Positions 27,070 through 36,445 of a stretch of DNA of 64,000 bases are shown piece by piece. Below the pieces are notes generated by a model, which made no database searches, was not told the DNA's origin, and was given only the letters and a program-made list of their open reading frames with translations. The stretch is from Shewanella piezotolerans WP3 (GTDB taxonomy: Bacteria > Pseudomonadota > Gammaproteobacteria > Enterobacterales > Shewanellaceae): NCBI RefSeq assembly GCF_000014885.1, contig NC_011566.1, positions 2,585,501 to 2,649,500 on the forward strand. The letters are read 5' to 3'. The stretch's first letter is position 1, and every line of letters starts with the position of its first letter. The position numbers were made by a program, and so were the translations under genes.

Positions 27070-28350
27070 ATGAATCAATTACGTTTAGAGCCTATCGAAA
27101 AAGTAAACGGGACCATTAATATCCCAGGATCTAAAAGCATTTCTAACCGCGCGCTGTTACTTGCGACGTTAGCTGAAGGGACCACGACATTAACAAATTT
27201 ACTCGATTCTGACGATATCCGCTATATGTTAGCATCGCTCAAACAGTTAGGCGTGAATTATCGCTTAACAAATAACAACACAGTCTGTGAAGTTGACGGT
27301 ATCGCTGGCGTGCTTAATGCTGATACAGCACAAACGTTATTCCTAGGCAATGCAGGTACAGCCATGCGCCCGCTTTGCGCTGCGTTAACGCTTGGGCAAG
27401 GCGAGTTCACTTTAACTGGCGAGCCTCGAATGGAAGAGCGGCCTATTGGTGATCTGGTAGACTCATTACGCCAACTTGGCGCAGACGTAAGCTATCTCAA
27501 AAATGATGGCTTTCCGCCATTAACCATTAATGCTACGGGCTTAAGTGGCGGCGACGTTGAAATAGCAGGTGATCTCTCTAGCCAGTTTTTGACTGCACTA
27601 CTCATGGTTGCACCGCTAGCGAAAGGTGATGTCAATATTAAAATTAAGGGCGAGTTGGTTTCAAAGCCATACATCGATATTACTTTGGCGTTAATGGCGC
27701 AGTTTGGCGTTAACGTTACCAATAATAATTACGTATCTTTTGAAATCAAAACCGGACAACGCTATATCAGCCCAGGAAAACTTTTGGTTGAAGGAGATGC
27801 ATCTTCAGCCTCTTATTTTCTAGCTGCAGGTGCAATTAAAGGCGGCGAAGTCAAAGTGACCGGTGTAGGCAAACTGAGTATTCAAGGTGATGTAAAATTT
27901 GCTGACGTATTGGCGCAGATGGGGGCAGACATAGAGTGGGGTGATGATTACATTATTGCTCGAGGCTCGAAATTAAACGCTGTTGATCTTGATATGAATC
28001 ATATTCCGGATGCCGCGATGACGATTGCAACTGCAGCGCTGTTTGCAACCGGTACTACTCATATTCGAAATATCTATAACTGGCGCATCAAAGAAACCGA
28101 CCGCTTAGCAGCAATGGCTACTGAGTTACGCAAAGTAGGGGCTATAGTCGATGAGGGACATGACTACATTAGTGTAACGCCGCCAGTCAAACCGCATACC
28201 GCAAATATTGATACTTATAACGATCATCGAATGGCAATGTGCTTTTCAATGTTAGCCTTTGCTGATTGTGGTATTACCATTAATGAACCTGAGTGTACTT
28301 CTAAAACTTTCCCTGATTACTTTACTCAGTTTAATGCCCTAGCAAACTAA
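27070..28350 (+). CDS. aroA: 3-phosphoshikimate 1-carboxyvinyltransferase (EPSP synthase)
   Basis: Sixth step of the shikimate pathway. The 426 residues begin MNQLRLEPIEKVNGTINIPG, with the phosphate-binding GSKSISNRALLLA. The LFLGNAGTAMRPL motif is that of class I (glyphosate-sensitive type) enzymes. Also present are EPRMEERPIGDL and the C-terminal YNDHRMAM. AAAGAAG precedes the ATG. First of the conserved series aroA-cmk-rpsA-ihfB. Confidence 0.97.
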   Translation: MNQLRLEPIEKVNGTINIPGSKSISNRALLLATLAEGTTTLTNLLDSDDIRYMLASLKQLGVNYRLTNNNTVCEVDGIAGVLNADTAQTLFLGNAGTAMRPLCAALTLGQGEFTLTGEPRMEERPIGDLVDSLRQLGADVSYLKNDGFPPLTINATGLSGGDVEIAGDLSSQFLTALLMVAPLAKGDVNIKIKGELVSKPYIDITLALMAQFGVNVTNNNYVSFEIKTGQRYISPGKLLVEGDASSASYFLAAGAIKGGEVKVTGVGKLSIQGDVKFADVLAQMGADIEWGDDYIIARGSKLNAVDLDMNHIPDAAMTIATAALFATGTTHIRNIYNWRIKETDRLAAMATELRKVGAIVDEGHDYISVTPPVKPHTANIDTYNDHRMAMCFSMLAFADCGITINEPECTSKTFPDYFTQFNALAN

Positions 28351-28377
28351 AATACTTCCCCTAATACATTAGGTTAA

Positions 28378-28410
28378 ATGGTTCAGATTTTTGTCATAAA
28401 TCTGAACCAT
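28378..28410 (+). terminator. Hairpin after aroA
   Basis: Perfect 13-bp stem, ATGGTTCAGATTT with AAATCTGAACCAT, over a 7-base loop, 28 bases after the aroA stop. No T-run follows, so it may protect mRNA ends or act with Rho rather than terminate by itself. Confidence 0.5.
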
Positions 28411-28530
28411 ATCTTAATGGGATCTCTGATTATTTGAATTAGATGCCGCTTTCTCGCGTTACATGGTTTATAATGCGCGCGCTCATTTTCGGTTATATCA
28501 AGGAAGATTGAATTTCTTGTGGAGGATTTT

Positions 28531-29223
28531 ATGTTAGAACGGGCTCCTGTTGTCACTGTTGACGGCCCTAGCGGTGCGGGAAAAGGTACTATTAGTCAAT
28601 TACTTGCTGAGAAGTTAGGTTACAAGTTGTTAGATAGTGGTGCAATTTATCGCGTATTAGCATTAGCTGCTATTCATCACAACGTAGAACTTGATAATGA
28701 AGAATCGCTAACATTACTGGCAGCACACTTGGACGTGCAGTTTATTACGGGTAATGAAAGCAAAGGCATTAAAGTCGTGCTGGAAGGCGAAGACGTGTCA
28801 ACAACGATACGCAGTCAAGAGTGCTCAAATGCTGCATCAAAAGTAGCGGCTTTTCCGCGTGTTAGAGAAGCATTGTTGCGTCGTCAGCGTGCTTTTGCTG
28901 AAGCACCTGGATTGATTGCCGATGGTCGCGATATGGGAACGGTTGTTTTCCCAGCAACACCAGCAAAACTTTTTTTGACTGCTAGTGCAGAGGAAAGGGC
29001 GCAAAGGCGCTATAATCAGTTGCAGGACAATGGCTTCGATGTTAAAATCGATCAGCTTTTGTCTGAGATAAAAGAGCGTGACGACCGCGATATGAATCGT
29101 AGTGTTGCTCCTTTGGTGCCAGCCGAAGACGCACTTGTAATCGATACGACGAACATTTCTATAGAAGATGTGTTAGCCATGGCGCTGACTCATATTCATA
29201 AAAGTTTTCAAGTACCTGCGTAA
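28531..29223 (+). CDS. cmk: Cytidylate kinase
   Basis: Phosphorylates CMP and dCMP. 230 residues with the P-loop GPSGAGKGTIS near the N-terminus, the CMP-binding LDSGAIYR, DGRDMGTVVFP, and the lid region QRRYNQLQ. The start is ATG 28531 behind GGAGGA; an in-frame GTG (28519) overlaps that ribosome site and is rejected. It lies before rpsA as in E. coli. Confidence 0.96.
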   Translation: MLERAPVVTVDGPSGAGKGTISQLLAEKLGYKLLDSGAIYRVLALAAIHHNVELDNEESLTLLAAHLDVQFITGNESKGIKVVLEGEDVSTTIRSQECSNAASKVAAFPRVREALLRRQRAFAEAPGLIADGRDMGTVVFPATPAKLFLTASAEERAQRRYNQLQDNGFDVKIDQLLSEIKERDDRDMNRSVAPLVPAEDALVIDTTNISIEDVLAMALTHIHKSFQVPA

Positions 29224-29237
29224 GCAGGTATTTAACT

Positions 29238-29261
29238 ATTTGCCCCAAGGATGAGGCAAAT
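29238..29261 (+). promoter_or_regulatory. rpsA leader hairpin, possible S1 autoregulation
   Basis: ATTTGCC (29238-29244) pairs with GGCAAAT (29255-29261) in the 97-base leader of rpsA. The rpsA start has no good Shine-Dalgarno sequence (only AAAGAAAG about 11 bases before ATG). In E. coli, S1 controls its own translation through folded hairpins in such a leader without a strong ribosome site. Confidence 0.4.
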
Positions 29262-29320
29262 TATTATACTGACTCCGCGTCCAGGATGGGCTGTGGTTTA
29301 TTAAAGAAAGTAACTTAAAC

Positions 29321-30988
29321 ATGACTGAATCTTTTGCTGATCTATTTGAACAATCCCTTGAAACTTTGGAGTTCCGTCCAGGTTCTATCGTAACTGGTGT
29401 AGTTGTACGCATCGAAAACGGTACTGTACTTGTTGACGCAGGTCTTAAGTCTGAAAGCCCAATCCCAGCTGAACAGTTCAAGAACGCTTCTGGCGAACTT
29501 GAAATCTCTGTTGGCGATACCGTGCACGTTGCTCTTGACTCTGTTGAAGATGGCTTCGGTGAGACTCAACTGTCTCGCGAAAAAGCTAAGCGTCACGAAG
29601 CTTGGATCGTTCTAGAAAAAGCGTACGAAGATGCTGAAACTGTAATCGGTATCATCAATGGTAAGGTTAAAGGCGGTTTCACTGTTGAATTAAACGGTAT
29701 CCGTGCATTCCTACCAGGTTCTCTAGTTGACGTTCGCCCAGTTCGCGACACCGCTCACCTAGAAAACAAAGAATTAGAATTCAAAGTTATCAAGCTTGAC
29801 CAGAAGCGTAACAACGTTGTTGTTTCTCGTCGTGCAGTTATCGAATCTGAAAGCAGCGCAGAACGTGATGCTCTTCTTGAGAACCTTCAAGAAGGTCAAT
29901 CAGTTAAAGGTATCGTTAAGAACCTTACTGACTACGGTGCATTCGTTGATCTTGGTGGTGTTGACGGTCTTCTACATATCACAGATATGGCTTGGAAGCG
30001 CGTTAAGCACCCATCAGAAATCGTTAATGTTGGTGACGAAATCAACGTTAAAGTTCTTAAGTACGACCGTGAGCGCACACGTGTATCACTAGGTCTTAAG
30101 CAACTTGGCGAAGATCCATGGTTAGAAATCAGCAAGCGCTACCCAGAAAACACACGTTTGACTGGTCGCGTTACTAACCTAACTGACTACGGTTGTTTCG
30201 TTGAAATTGAAGAAGGCGTTGAAGGTCTTGTTCACGTTTCTGAAATGGATTGGACTAACAAGAACATCCACCCATCAAAGGTTGTTAACCTAGGTGATGA
30301 AGTAGAAGTTCTAGTTCTAGACATCGATGAAGAGCGTCGTCGTATTTCTCTAGGTCTTAAGCAATGTAAGACTAACCCATGGGATGACTTCGCAGAGCGT
30401 TTCAACAAGGGCGACAAGGTTTCTGGTAAGATCAAGTCAATCACTGACTTCGGTATCTTCATCGGTCTTGACGGCGGCATCGACGGTCTAGTTCACCTTT
30501 CTGATATTTCTTGGAATGGTACTGGCGAAGACGCAGTTGCTGAATACAAGAAAGGCGACGAAATCAATGCAGTTGTTCTTTCTGTTGACCCAGAGCGTGA
30601 GCGTATCAGCTTAGGCGTTAAGCAAACTGAAGACGATCCATTCAATGCATACCTTGCTGATAAGAAGAAAGGTGTTGTTGTAAATGGTGTTGTTACTGCA
30701 GTTGACGCAAAAGGTGTTACAATTGAACTAGCTGAGACTGTTGAAGGTTACCTTCGCGTTTCAGATATCTCTCGTGAGCGCATCGAAGATGCATCAACAG
30801 TTTACTCTGTAGGTGACAAAGTCGAGTCTAAGTTCATGGGTGTAGATCGTAAGAACCGCACCATCAGCCTTTCTATCCGTGCTAAGGATGAAGCTGAAGA
30901 GAAAGAAGCAATGGCTAGCTTGAACAAGCAGGAAGACGCTGTCATGAGCAGTGCGATGGCTGAAGCGTTCAAAGCAGCTCGTAAATAA
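29321..30988 (+). CDS. rpsA: 30S ribosomal protein S1
   Basis: 555-residue RNA-binding protein with six S1 repeats. The first two are ribosome-binding; the last four are more regular, with repeated blocks such as LTDYGAFVDL, LTDYGCFVEI and ITDFGIFIGL, each followed by a GLVH- or GLLH-type segment. It delivers mRNA to the 30S subunit. Codon use is visibly biased to a few codons, as in highly expressed genes. Followed by a GC-rich palindrome and ihfB. Confidence 0.97.
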   Translation: MTESFADLFEQSLETLEFRPGSIVTGVVVRIENGTVLVDAGLKSESPIPAEQFKNASGELEISVGDTVHVALDSVEDGFGETQLSREKAKRHEAWIVLEKAYEDAETVIGIINGKVKGGFTVELNGIRAFLPGSLVDVRPVRDTAHLENKELEFKVIKLDQKRNNVVVSRRAVIESESSAERDALLENLQEGQSVKGIVKNLTDYGAFVDLGGVDGLLHITDMAWKRVKHPSEIVNVGDEINVKVLKYDRERTRVSLGLKQLGEDPWLEISKRYPENTRLTGRVTNLTDYGCFVEIEEGVEGLVHVSEMDWTNKNIHPSKVVNLGDEVEVLVLDIDEERRRISLGLKQCKTNPWDDFAERFNKGDKVSGKIKSITDFGIFIGLDGGIDGLVHLSDISWNGTGEDAVAEYKKGDEINAVVLSVDPERERISLGVKQTEDDPFNAYLADKKKGVVVNGVVTAVDAKGVTIELAETVEGYLRVSDISRERIEDASTVYSVGDKVESKFMGVDRKNRTISLSIRAKDEAEEKEAMASLNKQEDAVMSSAMAEAFKAARK

Positions 30989-31002
30989 TCGCCTTGAAGT
31001 TC

Positions 31003-31020
31003 AGGGGTGCATGCACCCCT
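31003..31020 (+). repeat. Perfect palindrome between rpsA and ihfB
   Basis: AGGGGTGCATGCACCCCT, followed by AAAAGG instead of a T-run. It may stabilise the 3' end of rpsA mRNA or partly attenuate read-through into ihfB. Confidence 0.6.
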
Positions 31021-31060
31021 AAAAGGTGACTGTGTTTGGCTTGATAATAGAGGGTATAGG

Positions 31061-31348
31061 ATGACAAAATCCGAACTGATCGAAAAACTTGCCACTAGGC
31101 AGTCGCAGCTGTCTGCGAAGGAAGTGGAAAGCGCTATTAAAGAAATGTTGGAGCAAATGGCTGATACATTAGAGGGTGGAGATCGTATCGAAATCCGCGG
31201 CTTTGGTAGTTTCTCACTTCATTATCGTGCACCGCGCACTGGCCGTAATCCAAAGACTGGAACCTCAGTCGACTTGGAAGGCAAGTACGTACCGCACTTT
31301 AAGCCAGGCAAAGAACTGCGCGAACGTGTTGACGCGGTCAACGCGTAA
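31061..31348 (+). CDS. ihfB: Integration host factor subunit beta
   Basis: 95-residue DNA-bending protein that pairs with IhfA. Homology begins MTKSELIEKLATRQSQL. The DNA-binding arm has the family signature GFGSFSLHYRAPRTGRNPKTG. The start is ATG 31061 behind ATAGAGGGTATAGG; the frame is open further upstream through the rpsA palindrome. Follows rpsA as in E. coli. Confidence 0.96.
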   Translation: MTKSELIEKLATRQSQLSAKEVESAIKEMLEQMADTLEGGDRIEIRGFGSFSLHYRAPRTGRNPKTGTSVDLEGKYVPHFKPGKELRERVDAVNA

Positions 31349-31361
31349 TTTACACTGTATT

Positions 31362-31388
31362 AAAAGCCTCCCTAGGGAGGCTTTTTTA
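31362..31388 (+). terminator. Terminator after ihfB
   Basis: AAAAGCCTCC-ctag-GGAGGCTTTTTT, 14 bases after the ihfB stop. Confidence 0.92.
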
Positions 31389-31470
31389 TATCTAAAGCCT
31401 AGGTAACACTAGCTAGTTCACTCTTTTTCTTAGATAATCAAAGCTTACCAACACGTGTATGGAGCTTAAC

Positions 31471-31776
31471 GTGAAGTCATTCATTATTGCCGTTTTAGTC
31501 GCTGCATTTTTTTTCTTAGCGCTTATCTTCGGTGCCCGTAACGAACAAGTTGTTAATATTAGCTATTTCGTCGCTCAGGGCGAGTTTCGGCTGCCTGTAG
31601 TGCTTGCTTGTGTATTTTTAGCTGGCTTTTTAGTGAGCTGGGTGTTCGCAATGTATCATATAGCCGGGCTTAAACTGTCTATAAGGCGTTTAAAGAAACA
31701 AGTTGCTGCAAATGACACTATTGCCGACAAGGCTAACGCTGTGACTGAAACTGCAACAAAGGAAGTAGACGCGTAA
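31471..31776 (+). CDS. lapA: Lipopolysaccharide assembly protein A, GTG start
   Basis: About 101-residue inner-membrane protein (LapA/YciS, DUF1049). There are two membrane helices (about 2-20 and 40-62), the family motif FGARNEQVVNISYFVAQGEF between them, and a cytoplasmic helical tail. Start chosen as GTG 31471 behind GGAG; an in-frame ATG four codons earlier lacks a ribosome site. It is one base from lapB and they act together to control LpxC turnover in E. coli. Confidence 0.88.
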   Translation: MKSFIIAVLVAAFFFLALIFGARNEQVVNISYFVAQGEFRLPVVLACVFLAGFLVSWVFAMYHIAGLKLSIRRLKKQVAANDTIADKANAVTETATKEVDA

Positions 31777-31777
31777 T

Positions 31778-32938
31778 ATGTTAGAAATTTTATTTCTGTT
31801 GCTACCAATTGCGGCCGGATATGGCTGGTATATGGGGCGCAGAAGTGTCAGACAGAAACAGACAAACCAAAGGAAACAGCTCAGTAGAGACTACTTCACT
31901 GGCTTAAATTTTTTACTGTCTAATGAATCAGACAAAGCAGTTGACCTATTTATATCGATGTTGGATGTTGATGACGAAACCATAGATACTCACCTTTCTT
32001 TAGGTTCTCTTTTTAGAAAGCGCGGTGAAGTTGACCGCTCGATTCGAATTCACCAGAACCTCATTGCCAGACCTAGTCTTACCACAGAGCAAAGAGATAT
32101 TGCGATGATGGAACTGGGTAAAGACTACCTCGCAGCTGGATTTTATGATCGCGCAGAAGAAATTTTTATTAATCTTGTTAATCAAGAAGATCATAGCGAA
32201 GAGGCTGAAACACAGCTTATTGCGATTTATCAAGTCACCAAAGATTGGCAAAAAGCGATTGATATTATTAAGAAGCTTAAACGTAAACGCCAGCAAGTAC
32301 TCAAACACGATAGTGCTCATTTCTATTGTGAACTGGCTGCAGAATCGGCTGATGACGCAATAAAATTGAAACGGTTACTATCAGCCAATAAAATCGATCC
32401 AAGTTGTGGACGGGCGCTGCTGACTCTAGCGGAGCTTTACTTGAAGCTTGAAGACTTTAAATCATGTAAGCAATATATAGAGAAACTACTCAATACCGAT
32501 ATCGACCTTTTTCCTGACAGTCTACCCATTGCTAAACAAGTTTACTTACTGACAGATGACAACTTTGGTTATCAAGAACTTCTCCGAGAAGCCATAGAGA
32601 AGGGCGCTGGTGCTAGTATTGCTGTGACTCTAGCGCAGCATATGATTTCTCAGGGAAATGAGAAAGATGCGGAAAAGCTGATCCTAGAAGGTTTGATTCG
32701 TCATCCAACGATGAAAAGCTTTCAACATTTGATGAAGATGCATGTTAAACAAGCTGAAGATGGCCAAGCTAAAAAAAGCTTGTCGATGCTTGAGCAATTG
32801 GTGGAGCAGCAAATTAAGTTTCGCCCAGGATATCGCTGCAGCGAATGTGGCTTTCCATCTCATAGACTGTATTGGCATTGTCCCTCTTGTAAGAATTGGG
32901 GAAGTATAAAAAGAGTAAGGGGGCTAGACGGAGAATAG
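31778..32938 (+). CDS. lapB: Lipopolysaccharide assembly protein B
   Basis: 386 residues matching LapB/YciM. An N-terminal membrane anchor (about 1-18) leads to a cytoplasmic array of TPR repeats (about 60-350, starting SRDYFTGLNFLLS). The C-terminal rubredoxin-like metal knuckle has CSEC and CPSC. In E. coli it promotes FtsH degradation of LpxC and so sets LPS synthesis. Cotranscribed with lapA; pyrF follows as in E. coli. Confidence 0.95.
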   Translation: MLEILFLLLPIAAGYGWYMGRRSVRQKQTNQRKQLSRDYFTGLNFLLSNESDKAVDLFISMLDVDDETIDTHLSLGSLFRKRGEVDRSIRIHQNLIARPSLTTEQRDIAMMELGKDYLAAGFYDRAEEIFINLVNQEDHSEEAETQLIAIYQVTKDWQKAIDIIKKLKRKRQQVLKHDSAHFYCELAAESADDAIKLKRLLSANKIDPSCGRALLTLAELYLKLEDFKSCKQYIEKLLNTDIDLFPDSLPIAKQVYLLTDDNFGYQELLREAIEKGAGASIAVTLAQHMISQGNEKDAEKLILEGLIRHPTMKSFQHLMKMHVKQAEDGQAKKSLSMLEQLVEQQIKFRPGYRCSECGFPSHRLYWHCPSCKNWGSIKRVRGLDGE

Positions 32939-33001
32939 TTGCTCCTGTCCACCCTAAAAACATTTGAATAGTATTAAAAACGCAAAGCGATTGGAGAAGA
33001 A

Positions 33002-33697
33002 ATGACGAACAAACCTATTTTGGTAGCATTAGATTACGACAATAGAAACGATGCTTTGCAGCTGATTGATAAGCTTGACCCAAATATGTGCCGCCTTAAA
33101 GTAGGCAAGGAGATGTTTACCTTGTTCGGGCCTCAAATCGTTACAGATATTCATAGTCGTGGCTTTGATCTATTTTTGGATCTGAAATTTCACGATATCC
33201 CTAATACAGTTGCTAAAGCGGTTTCGGCTGCTGCTGAGTTAGGTGTTTGGATGACAAACGTCCATGCTTCAGGCGGATTAGCAATGATGGAGGCGGCTAA
33301 ACGAGCGCTTGAGCAATATGGTGATAAAGCACCGTTACTTATTGCTGTAACCGTCTTAACGTCAATGAGTGATGATGAGCTGCAGTTACTGGGTGTGAAT
33401 GTTCCAGCGGCAGAGCATGTACAGCGTTTAGCTGCATTAACTCAGCGTGCAGGATTAGATGGTGTCGTTTGCTCTGCTCAAGAAGCGAGTTTATTAAAAG
33501 AAAAGTTCGGCCATGAATTTAAATTGATCACACCAGGGATAAGACCTATTGGCAGTGACAAGGGGGATCAGCACCGAGTGATGACGCCCCCACAAGCTTT
33601 GGCTGCGGGGTCTGATTACTTGGTCATCGGCCGACCGATCACTAAAGCGTTTGACCCTTTAAAAGCATTACAAGAGATACATCAGTCAATTGCGTAA
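33002..33697 (+). CDS. pyrF: Orotidine 5'-phosphate decarboxylase
   Basis: Final step of UMP synthesis. 231 residues with the catalytic Asp-Lys-Asp cluster in LFLDLKFHDIPNTVAKA, an N-terminal LVALDYDN, and the phosphate-binding C-terminal VIGRPIT. TTGGAGAAGA precedes the ATG. It belongs to the lapA-lapB-pyrF series. Confidence 0.97.
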   Translation: MTNKPILVALDYDNRNDALQLIDKLDPNMCRLKVGKEMFTLFGPQIVTDIHSRGFDLFLDLKFHDIPNTVAKAVSAAAELGVWMTNVHASGGLAMMEAAKRALEQYGDKAPLLIAVTVLTSMSDDELQLLGVNVPAAEHVQRLAALTQRAGLDGVVCSAQEASLLKEKFGHEFKLITPGIRPIGSDKGDQHRVMTPPQALAAGSDYLVIGRPITKAFDPLKALQEIHQSIA

Positions 33698-33797
33698 AGG
33701 TTTAGATTAAAAGCTTTAATTATTGAGTGTAGTCATATAAGTTACGAATAGATTACTGGCATAATTTGTAAATTATAAAGCAATTGGAGTGCACTCT

Positions 33798-34610
33798 ATG
33801 TTCGATTATCAGGGAAAAAACGTCGTTGTTGTAGGCGGTACCAGCGGGATCAATCTTGGTATCGCATTGAGCTTCGCAAAAGCTGGCGCTAATGTTGCTG
33901 TAGCGAGTAGAAGTAAAGATAAAGTGGATGCCGCGGTGGCAAAATTAAACGCTGAAAATCCAAGCGGTCATCATATCGGAGCTTGCTTTGACGTACGAGA
34001 TATTGAGGCATTATCACTCGGTTTTGAATATATAGGCGCAGCGTTTGGCACAATTGAAGTATTAGTCAGTGGCGCCGCAGGAAATTTTCCAGCGAGTGCA
34101 GAGAAATTATCTGAAAATGGCTTTAAGTCTGTCATGGACATAGATCTACTCGGCAGTTTTCAAGTGTTGAAGCAAGCTTTACCTTTATTGAAAGATAAAG
34201 GCGGTGCGATTATCCAGATATCAGCGCCTCAAGCTTTTGTGCCAATGCCGATGCAGGTACATGTTTGTGCAGCTAAAGCTGGCGTCGATATGTTAACTAA
34301 AACCCTTGCAATTGAGTGGGGTTATAAAGGCATTAGAATTAATTCGATAGTACCAGGTCCTATTGCTGGGACAGAGGGGTTCGATCGATTAGCACCAACA
34401 CCAGAGCTACAAGAGCATGTCGCAAAAGGTGTACCACTGAGGCGCAATGGTAACTGCGAAGATATCGCGAATGCAGCGTTGTTTTTAGCTTCCGATATGG
34501 CTTCCTACATAACCGGCGCCGTTTTACCGGTTGACGGTGGCTGGTCTCTCGGTGGAGCCGGCGCTGCAATCGCCGAAATTGGTCAATTAGCAAAACAAAA
34601 ACAAAGTTGA
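33798..34610 (+). CDS. Short-chain dehydrogenase, DECR2-like 2,4-dienoyl-CoA reductase
   Basis: 270 residues of the SDR fold with the cofactor motif GGTSGINLGIALSFAKAG, the downstream SGAAGNFP, and the DGGWSLGG end. The usual catalytic YxxxK tyrosine is absent: the segment reads QVHVCAAKAG, with Val in that position. The same exception occurs in mitochondrial/peroxisomal 2,4-dienoyl-CoA reductases, and the later VPGPIAGTEGFDRL strongly resembles human DECR2. A role in unsaturated fatty-acid oxidation is inferred. Start ATG 33798 with GGAG 8 bases upstream. Confidence 0.82.
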   Translation: MFDYQGKNVVVVGGTSGINLGIALSFAKAGANVAVASRSKDKVDAAVAKLNAENPSGHHIGACFDVRDIEALSLGFEYIGAAFGTIEVLVSGAAGNFPASAEKLSENGFKSVMDIDLLGSFQVLKQALPLLKDKGGAIIQISAPQAFVPMPMQVHVCAAKAGVDMLTKTLAIEWGYKGIRINSIVPGPIAGTEGFDRLAPTPELQEHVAKGVPLRRNGNCEDIANAALFLASDMASYITGAVLPVDGGWSLGGAGAAIAEIGQLAKQKQS

Positions 34611-34627
34611 ATTAGAGAATATTAGAT

Positions 34628-35170
34628 ATGGCAAATCCTTTTCAGGAACAATTACTTAAGGCTGGTTTGGTTAGTAAGCAAAAAGTAAGAGATACTAAAA
34701 CTCAAAAGCGTCGTGACAAAAAAGCAAAAGTTGATGACGGCAGCGAGGCGCTAAAGAAGGAAATAGCAGCCAAGAAGCTAGCACAAATCGAAAAAGATAA
34801 GCTGTTAAATGAACAGCGATTTAATGAAGCGACTGAAAAAGGTTTGGTTCGAGGACTCGTCACTGAATTTAAGAAGCTGGCGATTACTCCGTCAAAAGAT
34901 GCAGACATTAAATTTAACTTTACCTTCGAGAAGAAAATTTATTCTCTTTATGTCGATAAAAAAATGCAAAGTGAGTTGTTGAAAGGGCATTTAGGTATTG
35001 TAAGGCACGAAGATATTAGTTACTTGGTTCCTCACAAACTTGTAGAACGAGTCAATTTATTGGTACCAGCATGGGTTGGCTATTTATGGTCTCAGGAAGA
35101 TAATGTCGAAGCAGTTGAAGAGGATGATCCCTATGCTGATTATGTCATTCCAGATGATCTTATGTGGTAA
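34628..35170 (+). CDS. DUF2058 protein (YaiL-like)
   Basis: 180 residues. It has an N-terminal FQEQLLKAGLVSKQK, then a long Lys/Glu-rich helix likely to be a coiled coil (about 20-75), a small beta-rich domain, and the family's C-terminal hallmark DDPYADYVIPDDLMW. E. coli YaiL is described as nucleoprotein-associated; the role is unclear. It starts 17 bases after the SDR gene. Confidence 0.85.
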   Translation: MANPFQEQLLKAGLVSKQKVRDTKTQKRRDKKAKVDDGSEALKKEIAAKKLAQIEKDKLLNEQRFNEATEKGLVRGLVTEFKKLAITPSKDADIKFNFTFEKKIYSLYVDKKMQSELLKGHLGIVRHEDISYLVPHKLVERVNLLVPAWVGYLWSQEDNVEAVEEDDPYADYVIPDDLMW

Positions 35171-35204
35171 CAGTTCGATTGCTTAATTAAGTGTTTTAAT
35201 GATT

Positions 35205-35236
35205 AAAGCCGCAAACATTAGTTTGCGGCTTTTTTT
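35205..35236 (+). terminator. Terminator after the DUF2058 gene
   Basis: AAGCCGCAAAC-atta-GTTTGCGGCTTTTTTT. The following 290 bases up to the next gene show no convincing gene or site. Confidence 0.93.
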
Positions 35237-35527
35237 GTGGAAACCCGGATGACCATCTGCAGTCAATGGTTGGCGGACAAGGTCGCTCTATCTTACGCCT
35301 CACAAATAGCCACGCTATTTCCTTTATTAAATAAAGCTATTTCACTTTTAAACTTGGTCGCCATTCATCATTAAACGTAACTGATTAATTATTATGAATA
35401 ATGACAGGGAGTCATATCGTAGTTTCCCTGCTCATTAAACGTCAACGTTTGAGCAGCTGAGTTGCTATTTATAGCGCTTTGATGCTTGCGGAGACTTCAT
35501 ATTGGTTAAATGAAAGGACGTTCTCAC

Positions 35528-36445
35528 ATGAAAAGGAATACATATCATCTAGGTTACTACCAAGAAGGTGTATCAAAAATTGGGCAGTTTGATGTAGAAG
35601 AGATCTCTAACCCGTTAACAAGAGATAAACAGATAAACCAGCGAGTAGTCAGGGATATACAACAGCTACTCCTGCATATTTACTCGAAAGACCAAGCCCA
35701 TAGAGAGCAATTGCTACAGAGCACATTTTGTAACGCAAATGTACACAAGTCTTCGATGGATTCTGATCATCTTTGGTTAATTTCTATTGAGGGAGAATTA
35801 TGTGCTTACGCTTCAGGTCGCTTTATCTACACAGCTTCAGCTGAGCAAGTATACGTGTTTAAGGCTTGTATGATCTCAGCAGAAATCGACAACAGAGCTG
35901 AACTTTATTCTTGGCTTTATGCACGTCAAATTATCCGAGGTGTTTTATGTTATTGGAATAATAGCCAGAACTTAGGTAAGCCACTGCCGTTTATCACCCG
36001 TACGCTTAATCCAGTGGTTGCGCAAACTCTCTATCAAATTGGATCAAATATGTATCCAGGATTAGATGGTTGCTCAATTAATGACACTGTACGGTCACGT
36101 TATCGTGCTTTCGAAGCAGTGATCAATGAATCCATTCAAGACGACGGTATCCTTATTAATTCCTTTATGAAACATAGTGATTACAGTTTAAAGCTGACAA
36201 AAGGAAAATCCTTGCGCTCAAAAATACACAACCTTTGTCGAGCGCTTGGAGATACAGACGGGGTGGCAATTACCGGAGAGATTAATTTTGAACAATGGCT
36301 TATTGATCATCTCTATAACAAGAGTGCTATTGACCAAACAAACCTTAAGGACATCAACCTAATTCAATTGTTACAAAGTTCAGCCGTTGAAAAGGTCACT
36401 CAGATCTCTAAGCTGGAAGTTGAAGAGGGTTGCGACTATGCATAG
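35528..36445 (+). CDS. Unrecognised protein coupled to a flavin oxidase
   Basis: 305 residues, no family recognised with confidence. It has no signal peptide or membrane segment. The middle (about 75-175) alternates strands and helices (LWLISIEGELCAYASGRFI, then YVFKACMIS, then PLPFITRTLNPVVAQTLY), which looks like a GNAT acyltransferase core. That is pattern reading only. Start ATG 35528 has AAAGGA 9 bases upstream; ATG 35510 overlaps that site. Its last 8 bases overlap the start of the oxidase gene, so the two products probably act together, perhaps to make a small molecule. Confidence 0.6.
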   Translation: MKRNTYHLGYYQEGVSKIGQFDVEEISNPLTRDKQINQRVVRDIQQLLLHIYSKDQAHREQLLQSTFCNANVHKSSMDSDHLWLISIEGELCAYASGRFIYTASAEQVYVFKACMISAEIDNRAELYSWLYARQIIRGVLCYWNNSQNLGKPLPFITRTLNPVVAQTLYQIGSNMYPGLDGCSINDTVRSRYRAFEAVINESIQDDGILINSFMKHSDYSLKLTKGKSLRSKIHNLCRALGDTDGVAITGEINFEQWLIDHLYNKSAIDQTNLKDINLIQLLQSSAVEKVTQISKLEVEEGCDYA

